From contig UQRC01000012.1 of the NCBI GenBank assembly GCA_900543445.1, positions 1 to 64,000 on the forward strand: a DNA stretch of 64,000 bases, given 5' to 3'. This document shows positions 1 through 8,619 of this stretch, in pieces. The stretch comes from an uncultured Lachnobacterium sp. Its GTDB lineage: Bacteria; Bacillota; Clostridia; Lachnospirales; Lachnospiraceae. A program made the position numbers and the translations under genes. Within the stretch, counting starts at the first letter, position 1; each line of letters starts with the position of its first letter. The notes beneath the pieces were generated by a model, which saw nothing but the letters and a program-made list of their open reading frames with translations, did no database searches and was not told the origin of the DNA.

Positions 1-2
1 AG

Positions 3-377
3 CAATTACAAGCAGGTTTTTCAGACATGATTGACGAATATGTTCATTTTAATGATTCGGCACGTAATTCTATCATGGAGAAAATGACACCAGATTACAT
101 GGTTGTTGGAATTGGAAGCAAAACAGAATCTTATAAGTACAAGTCAGAAATAATCTCAGATGAGACAGCTTTTTATACAAATGAGAAGAAAGAGATAAGT
201 GGTATCTGCAATCAGTTTTTAAATGGTAAAACAGATCAAAAATTATTTTGTAATGAAATGAAAGACCGTTTAAATGATTACTATGGAAGCAGGTATGAAT
301 TAAGGAATCAGCCAGAAGCTGTTGAAGGCAGAGTAAATAATATGCTGGACAAATTGCAGCATATGTTTGGCGTTTAA
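3..377 (+). CDS. 5'-truncated hypothetical protein
   Basis: The reading frame is open to the left edge of the window, so the true start lies outside it; the first internal ATG is at 27. The visible 124 residues are hydrophilic, with no membrane segment or signal peptide. I do not recognise the family. A ribosome site and the start of the next gene follow after only 27 bases, so it probably belongs to an operon with the two genes downstream. Codon use is AT-rich (AAA and AAT favoured), unlike the core genes from 3 kb onward. Confidence 0.6.
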   Translation, partial: QLQAGFSDMIDEYVHFNDSARNSIMEKMTPDYMVVGIGSKTESYKYKSEIISDETAFYTNEKKEISGICNQFLNGKTDQKLFCNEMKDRLNDYYGSRYELRNQPEAVEGRVNNMLDKLQHMFGV

Positions 378-404
378 TGTTGAAAAAGGGTTTGGAGAAT
401 AATT

Positions 405-1352
405 ATGAAGACAGTAACAGATGTAAACACAGTAAACCAGCTGTTGACATATTCAAAGCAGGCAGAGGCAGGAATACACCAAAAAGCAATACAGATGTTG
501 CTTGGAGCAGGAAATAATAAAAAACAGGACAGTTTAAGTATTTCTGATGCTGCACGAGGCTTTTCAAAGCAATCAATAGCTGCACTGATAGATAAAAATG
601 CGAATATTTCTAACAGTGAATTGGCTTATTATTTTGCAAACTATAATAATTCAAGTGCTATTTTGGATGCAATCAATTTTGGGGAGAATGTTTCCTGTGG
701 ATATAATTCTGATTTTAAGGAGTACGGGGTTATTTCCTTTGACCTTAATGGGAGCAGACAGGTAGTACCTAATTATGCAGTACCGAAAATGAATACAAGC
801 ACCATGTCAGGCATTTGTGCTGCAAATAATTCTTTGGTATTAAGTAATAAAAGTTATTATTCATGGACAACATCAAGTGGCGGTAAATATACATGGACGG
901 TCAACAATGGAAGGATAGGCTGGGCAGCCTCGGAATCGTTGCTTGCAGAGAATACAAATCAAAAAGGAACAAATTATAAGTGGGAAATGTGTAAGGCAGG
1001 CAATATCCTGTCTGATCTGGCACAGGGAAAGAGTGTGTGGGGGTATCTCTACAGCAATGAGGAGGTATTGTCCGTCTGTGAGAAAGTCGGGATTTCTCCG
1101 GGATTCTTTTCTATAGATGCGGGAGCAGGAAAACACACTTATTTATTGCAGGAATCAGGAAAGACCATAAATGTTGACGCAAAGATAAAACAGTTAAATG
1201 ATATAAACTGGATAGAAATCGGATATAAAGAAGGAGATACGTTTTCCGTTTATGGTAAAGAGTATGCTATTGACAGCAGTGGGCATATCAATGTTTCGGC
1301 AGAAGATGAATTTACATCAACGGAAATTAAATATCCAAGTCGTTCAATATAA
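405..1352 (+). CDS. Hypothetical protein, accessory operon
   Basis: A 315-residue protein of unknown function. It has no signal peptide or membrane segment. Residues 1-60 look helical, and the middle is rich in Ser, Asn, Tyr and Trp, in short stretches such as SWTTSSGGKYTWT, suggesting a beta-rich fold. TTGGAGAA lies about ten bases before the ATG. It sits between the truncated gene and the DUF6033-like gene with gaps of 27 and 40 bases, so co-transcription is likely. Base composition is lower in GC than the core genes. I do not assign a function. Confidence 0.6.
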   Translation: MKTVTDVNTVNQLLTYSKQAEAGIHQKAIQMLLGAGNNKKQDSLSISDAARGFSKQSIAALIDKNANISNSELAYYFANYNNSSAILDAINFGENVSCGYNSDFKEYGVISFDLNGSRQVVPNYAVPKMNTSTMSGICAANNSLVLSNKSYYSWTTSSGGKYTWTVNNGRIGWAASESLLAENTNQKGTNYKWEMCKAGNILSDLAQGKSVWGYLYSNEEVLSVCEKVGISPGFFSIDAGAGKHTYLLQESGKTINVDAKIKQLNDINWIEIGYKEGDTFSVYGKEYAIDSSGHINVSAEDEFTSTEIKYPSRSI

Positions 1353-1392
1353 TAGAAATTATTTTAAGTTTCAATAACAGGGAGGTAGGATT

Positions 1393-2142
1393 ATGGCAAT
1401 TACAGGTATCAATAACAGCAGTTGCACATCGTATTATGCTTCAAATTACAAGAATACTGTTAAAAAAACAGATAGTGAAAAGGATAGTACAAATACAAAA
1501 GACGGCAACGTGACAACAAGTACAGTTGAATTAAAAACATCACGTCCCGGTGTGACAAAAACAGAGCAGATTAAGACAGGGTATAGTAATGTAAATGATT
1601 ATTCAAAATACTTGCAAGGAAAATACCATTATATGAATACGGGAACGACTTCAATGCAAGGGGTTCCGACAACAGTATCCGTTTCAAGTGCATTTTTACA
1701 GAAGTGTATGAATGATCCGGAAAAAGCAAAGTATCTGGAGGAAAACTTAGCAGCCATTCCAGATTGTGCAAAAAGTGCGGTGAATGGATGTTTGGGCACT
1801 TTGACAAATCTGAGTTATAAGGTTGATGAAAACGGAAATATTTCGGTGGCAATATCTGGTACAAATGATCCAGATGGGAAAATAGCGAAAGAGAATGCTG
1901 AACGAAAAGCAAAAGAGAACAGAGAAAAAGAGGAAAAAGTAAAAGAGAAAAGAGCTGCTAAAAAAGCAGAGGAAGAAAAAGCTGCAAAGAAACGTGCAGA
2001 AAAATCGGCAGAAGGAAAAGAAACGGGTGATTATACCTTATCCGTAACTGGTAATGATGTAAAAAGTATGACACAGAGCCTTGTAGCAGAATCTGTGAGT
2101 ATTTCTGCACCTGATAGATCAAGTTTTGATATTAAGGCATAA
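1393..2142 (+). CDS. DUF6033-like protein
   Basis: A 249-residue protein starting MAITGINN, followed by a Ser/Thr/Lys-rich segment, a central globular part (about residues 70-155, including the stretch FLQKCMNDPEKAKYLEEN) and a highly charged Lys/Glu/Ala helix (about 160-205). This layout matches my memory of the DUF6033 family, common and often multicopy in Lachnospiraceae; its function is unknown. A strong GGGAGG site precedes the ATG. It is the last full gene of the left-edge operon. The charged helix could be a coiled coil. The family name is from memory and should be confirmed by profile search. Confidence 0.6.
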   Translation: MAITGINNSSCTSYYASNYKNTVKKTDSEKDSTNTKDGNVTTSTVELKTSRPGVTKTEQIKTGYSNVNDYSKYLQGKYHYMNTGTTSMQGVPTTVSVSSAFLQKCMNDPEKAKYLEENLAAIPDCAKSAVNGCLGTLTNLSYKVDENGNISVAISGTNDPDGKIAKENAERKAKENREKEEKVKEKRAAKKAEEEKAAKKRAEKSAEGKETGDYTLSVTGNDVKSMTQSLVAESVSISAPDRSSFDIKA

Positions 2143-2182
2143 GAGGGTTCGGTAAAAGGAAAATATCAAATCAATGCATTAG

Positions 2183-2419
2183 TTGGAAGTGCTTGTTTCC
2201 TATTATGGCATATCCAAGCTAACGATAGCAAAAATGGCTGGTGTTGAGGAAAATGATATTGACAGGCTTTTAGTCAATCCACCAGAAAAGATTGAAATCG
2301 AAGTAAAGTATAAAATTGCTGTGACTGTTATGGAGGGAGTATCCCAAACAATATTAAAAAAGGTAATCTTAGTGCTGTTGAAAATAAGCAACGGCTTAAC
2401 AACAGAAAACTGCTGTTAA
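2183..2419 (+). pseudogene. Small HTH protein or HTH remnant
   Basis: A 78-codon frame beginning at TTG, immediately after an in-frame TAG that itself follows ATG CAT. The first 55 residues resemble small helix-turn-helix proteins of mobile elements (SKLTIAKMAGVEENDIDRLL), but the last 25 residues look unrelated, and no good ribosome site precedes the TTG. I read it as the decayed remnant of a longer HTH gene, with a nonsense mutation near the start and an altered 3' end. A genuine TTG-started small regulator cannot be excluded. Confidence 0.4.
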
Positions 2420-2423
2420 GCCG
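2392..2423 (+). terminator. Stem-loop at end of HTH remnant
   Basis: A perfect 10-bp stem, CGGCTTAACA paired with TGTTAAGCCG, closes a 12-base loop. The TAA at 2417-2419 lies inside the right arm. No T-run follows, so if it ends transcription it does so weakly. Confidence 0.35.
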
Positions 2424-2479
2424 CATCAATTATCATAGAAGATCTGAATTTACAGAAAAAATTTCACACCGTCAAAAAA

Positions 2480-2719
2480 TCACCATAGTTCTAATGAATC
2501 TTCTGCATCTACCCACATCTGCATATTCCCGTCCAAATATAATCGTACATATTCAAGTGGTTCATCAATAGCAAGTGCGTTTAATGCACAGTCTGATCCG
2601 GGTGTAGTTTTTAAATTCTTTTCAGCTTCCCAGCAATCAATGCGGAGCATATAGCCAGCAGAGCTGTAAACATCAATACTATTGCGCTGTGGATTGTATT
2701 CTGCAAATATTGTTCTCAT
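2480..2719 (-). CDS. DUF6061-like small protein
   Basis: A 79-residue acidic protein with no membrane segment. The pattern of an N-terminal FAEYNPQ strand and a C-terminal YVRLYLDGNMQMWVDAEDS segment resembles DUF6061, a family of unknown function common in Clostridia and their mobile elements; this is from memory. AAGGAGAG lies about ten bases upstream of the ATG, supporting a real gene. It faces the left-edge operon and stands alone. Confidence 0.55.
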   Translation of the reverse strand: MRTIFAEYNPQRNSIDVYSSAGYMLRIDCWEAEKNLKTTPGSDCALNALAIDEPLEYVRLYLDGNMQMWVDAEDSLELW

Positions 2720-2832
2720 CGTATCTTATCTCTCCTTATCATTCAATCAATTATCAGTTACAAAAATCAGAAGCATTTCAATCAGTTCACCATGTCACTT
2801 TTATTTTGTGTTATACTGTTTTATAGATTTTT

Positions 2833-2911
2833 CTTGCCCTTGTATTTGCCCTTATCAGAGTTCGTAAACGCTGACGGGACGATATAACACAAGGGAAACA
2901 ATAAGGGAAAG
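2833..2911. repeat. Imperfect inverted repeat, possible att-type site
   Basis: Two 21-bp arms (2833-2853 and 2891-2911) match at 16 of 21 positions when one is reverse-complemented. Each arm holds two AAGGG units about 13 bases apart. The arms flank 37 bp in the gene-free stretch 2720-3015, which otherwise shows nothing I can name. Paired short repeats of this kind resemble recombinase arm sites, and the position fits the junction between AT-rich accessory DNA and core genes. No integrase is visible, so this is only a suggestion. Confidence 0.3.
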
Positions 2912-3015
2912 CTCACCTGCGATAAATCCAGTGTTTTCAAGGGCTTGTGGAGAATTTAATAACAAAATATAACAGTTATTAAATCTCTTAAAACAGGTGA
3001 AATCTCAATCGGAAT

Positions 3016-3522
3016 TTAGCGTGCCACAGATTCGACAATTTCGCCGACATACATAGTATGCATATCATGATCCCCATACCACTTTGACATAATTTCATCA
3101 TCGACGAACGTATCTTCGGTGATCGGTACAGCAGCCATCTTGCGGCATAGGAAGACGAGATTGGCTTCGTCCGGGAATGGAATATCGTGGAGGAAAGCAG
3201 CGGTAAGACCGGATCCGGCAAATTTGTCACCATTTCGTCCGCTTTCTTTGCCACAGTAGCTTAAAGCTTCGCGGTACTGCTCGCCGAGGAAGGAGAGGGA
3301 GAAGAATTCTCCGTTGTCCAAAAATTCTTTTGTGTAGCGGGAATCGCGGATGAAGATGTAGACAACATTTTTGCCCCAAAGTACGCCGACCCCGCCCCAG
3401 CTGACGGTCATGGTGTTACATTTATTCTTGTTTCCAGCAGAGACGAGTGCCCACTCCTTGCCGATTTTTGTGAAAGGGTTCATATCTAATAACTCCATTG
3501 GATATGGCTGAAAAGTATGCAT
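3016..3522 (-). CDS. Flavin reductase-like domain protein
   Basis: A 168-residue single-domain protein of the flavin reductase-like, FMN-binding split-barrel group. Family hallmarks are the N-terminal MNPFTKIGKEWALVSAG stretch, the central MTVSWGGVGVLWGK segment and the later YTKEFLDNGEFFSLSF run. Such proteins bind FMN and reduce flavin or act as small flavoprotein oxidoreductases; the electron partner cannot be told from sequence. AGGAGG precedes the ATG. It is monocistronic, with its own promoter on the reverse strand. Confidence 0.85.
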   Translation of the reverse strand: MHTFQPYPMELLDMNPFTKIGKEWALVSAGNKNKCNTMTVSWGGVGVLWGKNVVYIFIRDSRYTKEFLDNGEFFSLSFLGEQYREALSYCGKESGRNGDKFAGSGLTAAFLHDIPFPDEANLVFLCRKMAAVPITEDTFVDDEIMSKWYGDHDMHTMYVGEIVESVAR

Positions 3523-3562
3523 TATAAATCCTCCTAATAAATTCAGTATGATTAATATATGT

Positions 3563-3592
3563 ATTATAACAAAGACCTGTGACTCTTTTCAA
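3563..3592 (-). promoter_or_regulatory. Promoter of flavin reductase gene
   Basis: On the minus strand, TTGAAA (3587-3592), an 18-bp spacer and TATAAT (3563-3568) form a near-consensus vegetative promoter about 40 bases upstream of the start codon. Confidence 0.6.
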
Positions 3593-3695
3593 GATTTTGT
3601 CTTAGCTTGTGAAGATTCTGAAAAATGTTTTTTTAGGAACCGGTCATGTCATACCGGAATAGAATAGGTAACGAGAGAACTAGAAAGGATCTTGT

Positions 3696-4955
3696 ATGGA
3701 TCTTCAGCCAAACAGAAATGAGAATGTGGACACAGGAACTTTACGGATCCAACTGACGAACCGATCCAATGGAATTCCGGTCGAGGGAGCTAAGATTTCT
3801 GTGTCTTACACAGGAAATCCTTCACAGATCATTGAGGAGGTGAGATCGGATGATTCCGGTAATACCGAAACGCTTACGCTTGATGCTCCTCCGCTCGAAT
3901 ACTCGATGCAGCCGTCGGAGCAGCAGCCATATTCGGAATATACCATACAAATTACAGCCCCGGGATATCGGGGTATTACGGTTTCGGCGATTGACATCCT
4001 TCCGGGTGAAGCTGCCATTCAAAATGTGACGATGGACAGAGAGGATGCACCGGGAAATCCGATTGATACGATCGTGATCCCGGCGCATACATTATACGGT
4101 GATTATCCGCCGAAGATTCCGGAGGATGAGATTAAGGCAATGGACGAAAGCGGAGAGATTGTCTTAAGCCGCGTAGTGATTCCGGAATATGTGGTTGTCC
4201 ATGATGGGGCGCCGTCCGATTCCACAGCAAATGATTATTATGTGCGCTACCGTGATTATATTAAGAACGTTGCATCAAGTGAAATCTATGCGACCTGGCC
4301 CGCTGCAACGATCAGAGCCAACGTACTTGCCATCATGTCGTTTACTTTAAACCGTGTTTATACGGAGTGGTATCGTGGAAAAGGCTATAATTTTACAATC
4401 ACATCCTCGACCGCATATGATCATAAGTTTATGTATGGAAGAAATATTTTCCAAAGCATAGCAACGATCGTGGATGAAATTTTTGAAAATTATCTGTCAC
4501 GACCGAATGTAAGGCAGCCGATCCTGACACAGTATTGTGACGGACAGAGAGTAACCTGCCCGAACTGGATGACGCAGTGGGGCAGCAAATATCTTGGGGA
4601 TCAGGGATATTCTGCAATTGAGATTCTGCGTAATTACTATGGAAGCGACATCTACATCAACACAGCACAAGGCATCTCGGGCATTCCGGCATCGTGGCCG
4701 GGGTATGATCTGACGGTCGGTTCAAGTGGGGAAAAAGTGCGCCAGTTGCAGGAACAGCTGCAACGTATTTCAAGAGCTTATCCTGCAATTCCGTCGATTA
4801 CGCCGGATGGTGTGTACGGTAACCGGACAAAGGAAGCGGTACAGAAATTCCAATCTGTGTTCGGACTTCCCGTGACAGGAGTCGTGGATTACCCAACCTG
4901 GTACAAGATTTCGGATATCTATGTAGCGGTATCGCGGATTGCGGAATTGCGATAG
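3696..4955 (+). CDS. SleC-like spore cortex-lytic protein
   Basis: A 419-residue protein, close in length to clostridial SleC. The N-terminal half has a beta-sandwich-like segment (SNGIPVEGAKISVSY). A central domain (about residues 190-310) contains WPAATIRANVLAIMSFTLNR and SSTAYDHKF, typical of the SleC/SpoIID-like region, and a C-terminal peptidoglycan-binding repeat (about 330-412) contains GVYGNRTKEAVQKFQ. SleC breaks down cortex peptidoglycan during spore germination. No classical signal peptide is visible, which fits a protein packaged into the spore. A weak GAAAGGAT precedes the ATG. Its presence suggests a spore-forming ancestry. Confidence 0.7.
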   Translation: MDLQPNRNENVDTGTLRIQLTNRSNGIPVEGAKISVSYTGNPSQIIEEVRSDDSGNTETLTLDAPPLEYSMQPSEQQPYSEYTIQITAPGYRGITVSAIDILPGEAAIQNVTMDREDAPGNPIDTIVIPAHTLYGDYPPKIPEDEIKAMDESGEIVLSRVVIPEYVVVHDGAPSDSTANDYYVRYRDYIKNVASSEIYATWPAATIRANVLAIMSFTLNRVYTEWYRGKGYNFTITSSTAYDHKFMYGRNIFQSIATIVDEIFENYLSRPNVRQPILTQYCDGQRVTCPNWMTQWGSKYLGDQGYSAIEILRNYYGSDIYINTAQGISGIPASWPGYDLTVGSSGEKVRQLQEQLQRISRAYPAIPSITPDGVYGNRTKEAVQKFQSVFGLPVTGVVDYPTWYKISDIYVAVSRIAELR

Positions 4956-4991
4956 ACACATGGGAATATCAGGGCAAGGTTTTTCGGTCTT

Positions 4992-5021
4992 TTGACGGAG
5001 CGGATAAACACATGATATAAT
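4992..5021 (+). promoter_or_regulatory. Promoter of truA-recJ
   Basis: TTGACG (4992-4997), an 18-bp spacer and TATAAT (5016-5021). The -10 box overlaps an upstream ATG at 5020, which rules that ATG out as the truA start and favours 5053. Confidence 0.7.
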
Positions 5022-5052
5022 GTACGCGGAGGAAAAACAGAGAGAAAAGAGT

Positions 5053-5811
5053 ATGAAGAATTACAAAATTACAGTTCAATATGACGGAACAAGATATAAA
5101 GGCTGGCAGGTGCAGAAGGCAACGGAAGCAACGATACAAGGGAAGCTTCAGAATGTCCTATCGAAGCTTGCCGGTCATCCGGTGGAAGTGATCGGTTCGG
5201 GAAGGACGGATGCAGGGGTGCATGCTGCCGGTCAGGTGGCGAATTTTCACATGGAAGAGCATTTTTCAGTGGAAGAGATTTGTGACAATCTGAATGAATT
5301 CCTTCCAGAGGATATTGCGGTTACGGAAATCGCGGAAGTGGATGATCGTTTTCACAGCCGTTACAATACCGTGTCCAAAACATACAGTTACCGGATCAGG
5401 ACAAGCCCGGTAGCGGATGTGTTTGAGAGGCGTTTTGTCTACCATTACGGAAAACCGCTGGATGTCGGAAGAATGAAGGCGGCGGCAGAGAGACTGAAAG
5501 GAACGCACGATTTTGCATCCTTTTGCGGAAATAAGAAGATGAAGAAATCGACGGTCCGCACAATTATGGATATCACTTTCGCGGAGAAGGAAGGAGAGAT
5601 CGAAATCCGCTATACCGGGGATGGATTTTTACAGAACATGATCCGGATTCTGACGGGAACGCTGATCGAGGTCGGCAGAGGCGAACGGGTTATTGAGAGT
5701 ATGACAGCAATCCTTGCGGCAAAGAACAGGGAGGCGGCAGGCTATACTGCGCCGCCGCAGGGCTTACGATTGGAGAAGGTAGAATATGCAACAGTGGGTA
5801 GTGACAAGTAA
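5053..5811 (+). CDS. truA: tRNA pseudouridine synthase A
   Basis: Isomerises uridines 38-40 in the tRNA anticodon stem-loop. The 252-residue protein begins MKNYKITVQYDGTRYKGWQ, the standard TruA opening. The catalytic aspartate is Asp53 in GSGRTDAGVHA, and a second conserved block, FCGNKKMKKSTVRTI, lies in the C-terminal half. The ATG at 5053 is chosen because the in-frame ATG at 5020 overlaps the promoter -10 box. The 3' end overlaps recJ by 26 bases, so the two are probably translationally coupled. Confidence 0.95.
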   Translation: MKNYKITVQYDGTRYKGWQVQKATEATIQGKLQNVLSKLAGHPVEVIGSGRTDAGVHAAGQVANFHMEEHFSVEEICDNLNEFLPEDIAVTEIAEVDDRFHSRYNTVSKTYSYRIRTSPVADVFERRFVYHYGKPLDVGRMKAAAERLKGTHDFASFCGNKKMKKSTVRTIMDITFAEKEGEIEIRYTGDGFLQNMIRILTGTLIEVGRGERVIESMTAILAAKNREAAGYTAPPQGLRLEKVEYATVGSDK

Positions 5812-7546
5812 GAGAGCGGATTTTAAGGAGATCGGGAGCCGGTTTGGTATTGATCAGGTGACGGCGCGCATCATCAGAAACCGCGATGTTGTGGGCGAGG
5901 ATGCAATCGAACAGTATTTACACGGAACGTTAACAGATCTGGCGGATGCACACCAGATGAAGGATGCGGTGCAACTTGTGGAGATTCTGATCCGGAAAAT
6001 GCAGGAGAAAAAGAAAATCCGGATCATTGGTGATTATGATATTGATGGCGTGATGTCCTCCTATATATTGTACCGGGCGCTCACGCGGTGTAAGGCAGAC
6101 GTTGATGTTGCGATTCCGAACCGGATTACGGATGGTTACGGTCTGAACCTTCATCTGATCGAGGATGCGATCGAGGCAGGTGTTGATACGATTGTGACCT
6201 GCGACAACGGAATTGCAGCGATCGAAGAGATTGCGTGTGCAAAGCAGCAGGGGATGACGGTGCTTGTCACGGATCATCATGAGATTCCATACGAGGAGAT
6301 TGACGGTGAGAAGCATTATCTGCAGAGTGCAGCGGATGCGATCGTTAATCCACACCAGCAGGAATGCGATTATCCGTACAAGGATCTGTGCGGGGCAGGT
6401 GTTGCCTGGAATGTAGTCCGGATTCTGTACGAGAAGATGCAGATTCAGGAAGAGGAGGCATACGAACTGCTGGAGTTCGTTGGTTTTGCAACGGTGGGTG
6501 ACGTGATGCCGCTTACCGGAGAGAACCGTATTCTGGTTCGTGAGGGATTAAAACGGATCCATCACACGAAAAATACCGGAATGAAGGCATTGATCGCGCA
6601 ATGCGGATTGATGCCGGAACAGATCGAGAGTTATCATTTGGGCTTTGTTTTAGGTCCATGTATTAATGCGGCGGGTCGTCTGGATACGGCAAAGAGAGCG
6701 CTTGCGCTTTTTCAGACGCAGGATGAGTGTGTGGCCGTGCAGCTTGCCAATGAGCTGGTCGTGCTCAACGAGGAGCGTAAGACCATGACTGCGGACGGCG
6801 TGCAAAAGGCGAAGCAGCTTTGCGAGGAGAACGGATACGAGAAAGATCCGGTGCTTGTCATCTTTCTTCCGGAGGTGCATGAGAGCATTGCAGGAATTAT
6901 TGCGGGAAGAATCCGTGAGCATTTCGGCAGGCCAACTTTCGTTCTGACCAGAGGTGAGGAAGGCATCAAAGGAAGCGGACGGTCGGTGGAAGGATATTCC
7001 ATGTACGAGGAAATGTGCCGGTGCAGCAGCCTTTTTACGAAGTTTGGCGGACATCCGATGGCAGCGGGGCTCTCGCTGCCGGAAGAAAATATTGATGTGT
7101 TCCGGGAACAGATGAACCGGAACTGTCCACTTACGGTGGAGCAGCTGCAGCCGAAGGTACATATTGATGTGCCGATGCCGGTGGATTATGTGACGAATGC
7201 GCTGGTGGAGGAATTTCATATCTTAGCGCCTTTTGGCAAGGACAATCCCAAGCCGGTGTTTGCGGACCGGAATCTGCGCATCAGCAGAATGTGGGTGGTC
7301 GGAAAGAATCAGAATGTGTTACGACTAAGCCTTGTGTCGGAACAGGGAATGCCGGCGTCCGGCATCTATTTTGGTGATATTGCAGCATTTGAAGATTATC
7401 TGGCAGAGCAGTTCGGCACAGAGGAGCTGGAGAAGGCAAGACGCGGAAGAGAGAATGCAATCCGGATTTCTGCCGTGTATTATCCGAAGATCAACCGGTA
7501 CCGCGACAGTGAAAGTCTGCAGTTTGAAATCCAATATTATCGTTGA
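5786..7546 (+). CDS. recJ: Single-stranded-DNA exonuclease RecJ
   Basis: A 586-residue DHH/DHHA1 phosphoesterase that degrades single-stranded DNA 5' to 3' in recombination and repair. Visible motifs are DYDIDG (about residues 83-88), TDHHE (162-166), the DHHA1 signature GGHPMAAG and a C-terminal OB-like segment. It starts inside truA, with GGAGAAGG about eight bases before the ATG. The length is typical for Clostridia. Confidence 0.93.
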   Translation: MQQWVVTSKRADFKEIGSRFGIDQVTARIIRNRDVVGEDAIEQYLHGTLTDLADAHQMKDAVQLVEILIRKMQEKKKIRIIGDYDIDGVMSSYILYRALTRCKADVDVAIPNRITDGYGLNLHLIEDAIEAGVDTIVTCDNGIAAIEEIACAKQQGMTVLVTDHHEIPYEEIDGEKHYLQSAADAIVNPHQQECDYPYKDLCGAGVAWNVVRILYEKMQIQEEEAYELLEFVGFATVGDVMPLTGENRILVREGLKRIHHTKNTGMKALIAQCGLMPEQIESYHLGFVLGPCINAAGRLDTAKRALALFQTQDECVAVQLANELVVLNEERKTMTADGVQKAKQLCEENGYEKDPVLVIFLPEVHESIAGIIAGRIREHFGRPTFVLTRGEEGIKGSGRSVEGYSMYEEMCRCSSLFTKFGGHPMAAGLSLPEENIDVFREQMNRNCPLTVEQLQPKVHIDVPMPVDYVTNALVEEFHILAPFGKDNPKPVFADRNLRISRMWVVGKNQNVLRLSLVSEQGMPASGIYFGDIAAFEDYLAEQFGTEELEKARRGRENAIRISAVYYPKINRYRDSESLQFEIQYYR

Positions 7547-7571
7547 AAAAAGGCGCCTGACATTGTAAAAT
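7543..7571 (+). promoter_or_regulatory. Promoter of chemoreceptor-like gene
   Basis: TTGAAA (7543-7548), a 17-bp spacer and TAAAAT (7566-7571), overlapping the recJ stop codon. This gives the downstream gene its own start point. Confidence 0.6.
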
Positions 7572-7607
7572 AGAGGCAGTGATGTTGTGTAATTTGGAGG
7601 AATCGGG

Positions 7608-8564
7608 ATGTTTGGCAAGAATAAAGTCAGCCAGGAGGATATTGAGAGATTAAAACGAACGGTAGAGATTGATGATCAGTTCTTTGCGGATACCGGAAGC
7701 AAGGGAGAGATGTTCCATGCGACGATGGCGGAAATCAAGGAATCCCACAGACAGGTGGAGGCGGATGTTGCACAGGTGAAAGATAATGTGCAGAATGCGG
7801 CGGCACTTGCGGCGGGCAATGTTGAGATCGAAGCTGGACTTGGACACGCGATCGGGGAGTGCAGAGATGCGATGCTTGTGCAGGAAGAGAAGCAGAAAAA
7901 ACTGGTTCTTGATGTGCATCAGCTGTATGAAGATTCGACGAAGCTTGTGGATGACAACAAGCATTTCACAACTCCATCGAAATATTTGAGTGAGTTCCCG
8001 GGAACGCTTAAATCAGCCAACCAGCAGTTTTCTGAGAAGCTGGATCGTATGCAGGAATACGGTAAGCAGATGGGGGTGTTAGCACTGAATGCGGCAATCG
8101 AGGCCGGAAGGCTCGGAGAGAGCGGCAAGCAGTTTGTGACTGCCGCGGAAGACATCCGTTCCTATGCGGCAAACTATGATGCAATCATCGCGGAGAGCCG
8201 CACGCAGCTGGCAGAATCGAAGCAGCAGATCGCGGAGCTGGAAGAACAGATGCATCATCTGATCGGATTGTTGAAGGAGAACAATATCGCGACAGCACGC
8301 CTGATGAAGTCCTGTGCGGAGGTGACGCGAGGGGCAGATGCGGTGAATGAAGCAGCGTTGTCGGAGGCATTATCCTCTGTTGTAAATGACATTGTTGGTC
8401 TTCGGAATGCGGATGAGGAGATCGTAAAATCCGAGGAGCGCAACCGGATGCAGCTTGAGGATCTTGCGGAGGAATTTCATTCCCAGCAGAAGAATCAGCA
8501 GGAGATCGGACAGATGGTTGACCCATTGTATCGTCACGTGATCGAGAGGAAAGCCGGAGAATAG
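7608..8564 (+). CDS. Soluble methyl-accepting chemotaxis-like protein
   Basis: A 318-residue, almost wholly helical protein with no membrane segment. Its core (about residues 150-190) contains LNAAIEAGRLGESGKQFVTAAEDIRSYA, here seen as LNAAIEAGRLGESGKQF and its continuation, which is a near match to the hairpin tip of MCP signalling domains that bind CheA and CheW. No ligand-binding domain is recognisable. The likely role is a cytoplasmic chemoreceptor or an MCP-like scaffold; FliB at 32.4 kb is consistent with a motile organism. GGAGG lies about nine bases before the ATG. Confidence 0.7.
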   Translation: MFGKNKVSQEDIERLKRTVEIDDQFFADTGSKGEMFHATMAEIKESHRQVEADVAQVKDNVQNAAALAAGNVEIEAGLGHAIGECRDAMLVQEEKQKKLVLDVHQLYEDSTKLVDDNKHFTTPSKYLSEFPGTLKSANQQFSEKLDRMQEYGKQMGVLALNAAIEAGRLGESGKQFVTAAEDIRSYAANYDAIIAESRTQLAESKQQIAELEEQMHHLIGLLKENNIATARLMKSCAEVTRGADAVNEAALSEALSSVVNDIVGLRNADEEIVKSEERNRMQLEDLAEEFHSQQKNQQEIGQMVDPLYRHVIERKAGE

Positions 8565-8581
8565 AATACAAAACGAAGATA

Positions 8582-8612
8582 AAAAGACTGTTGCCTGCTG
8601 CAACAGTCTTTT
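8582..8612. terminator. Bidirectional terminator
   Basis: A 13-bp stem (AAAAGACTGTTGC with GCAACAGTCTTTT) and five-base loop between two convergent genes. A-rich and T-rich flanks make it usable from both sides. Confidence 0.85.
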
Positions 8613-8619
8613 GTCGTTC

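Noticed and set aside
5020..5052. Upstream ATG as truA start
   Set aside because: It overlaps the TATAAT of the promoter, and the conserved TruA opening begins at 5053.
6650..7219. Long antisense frame inside recJ
   Set aside because: His/Arg-rich shadow of recJ codon use with no ribosome site or recognisable domain.
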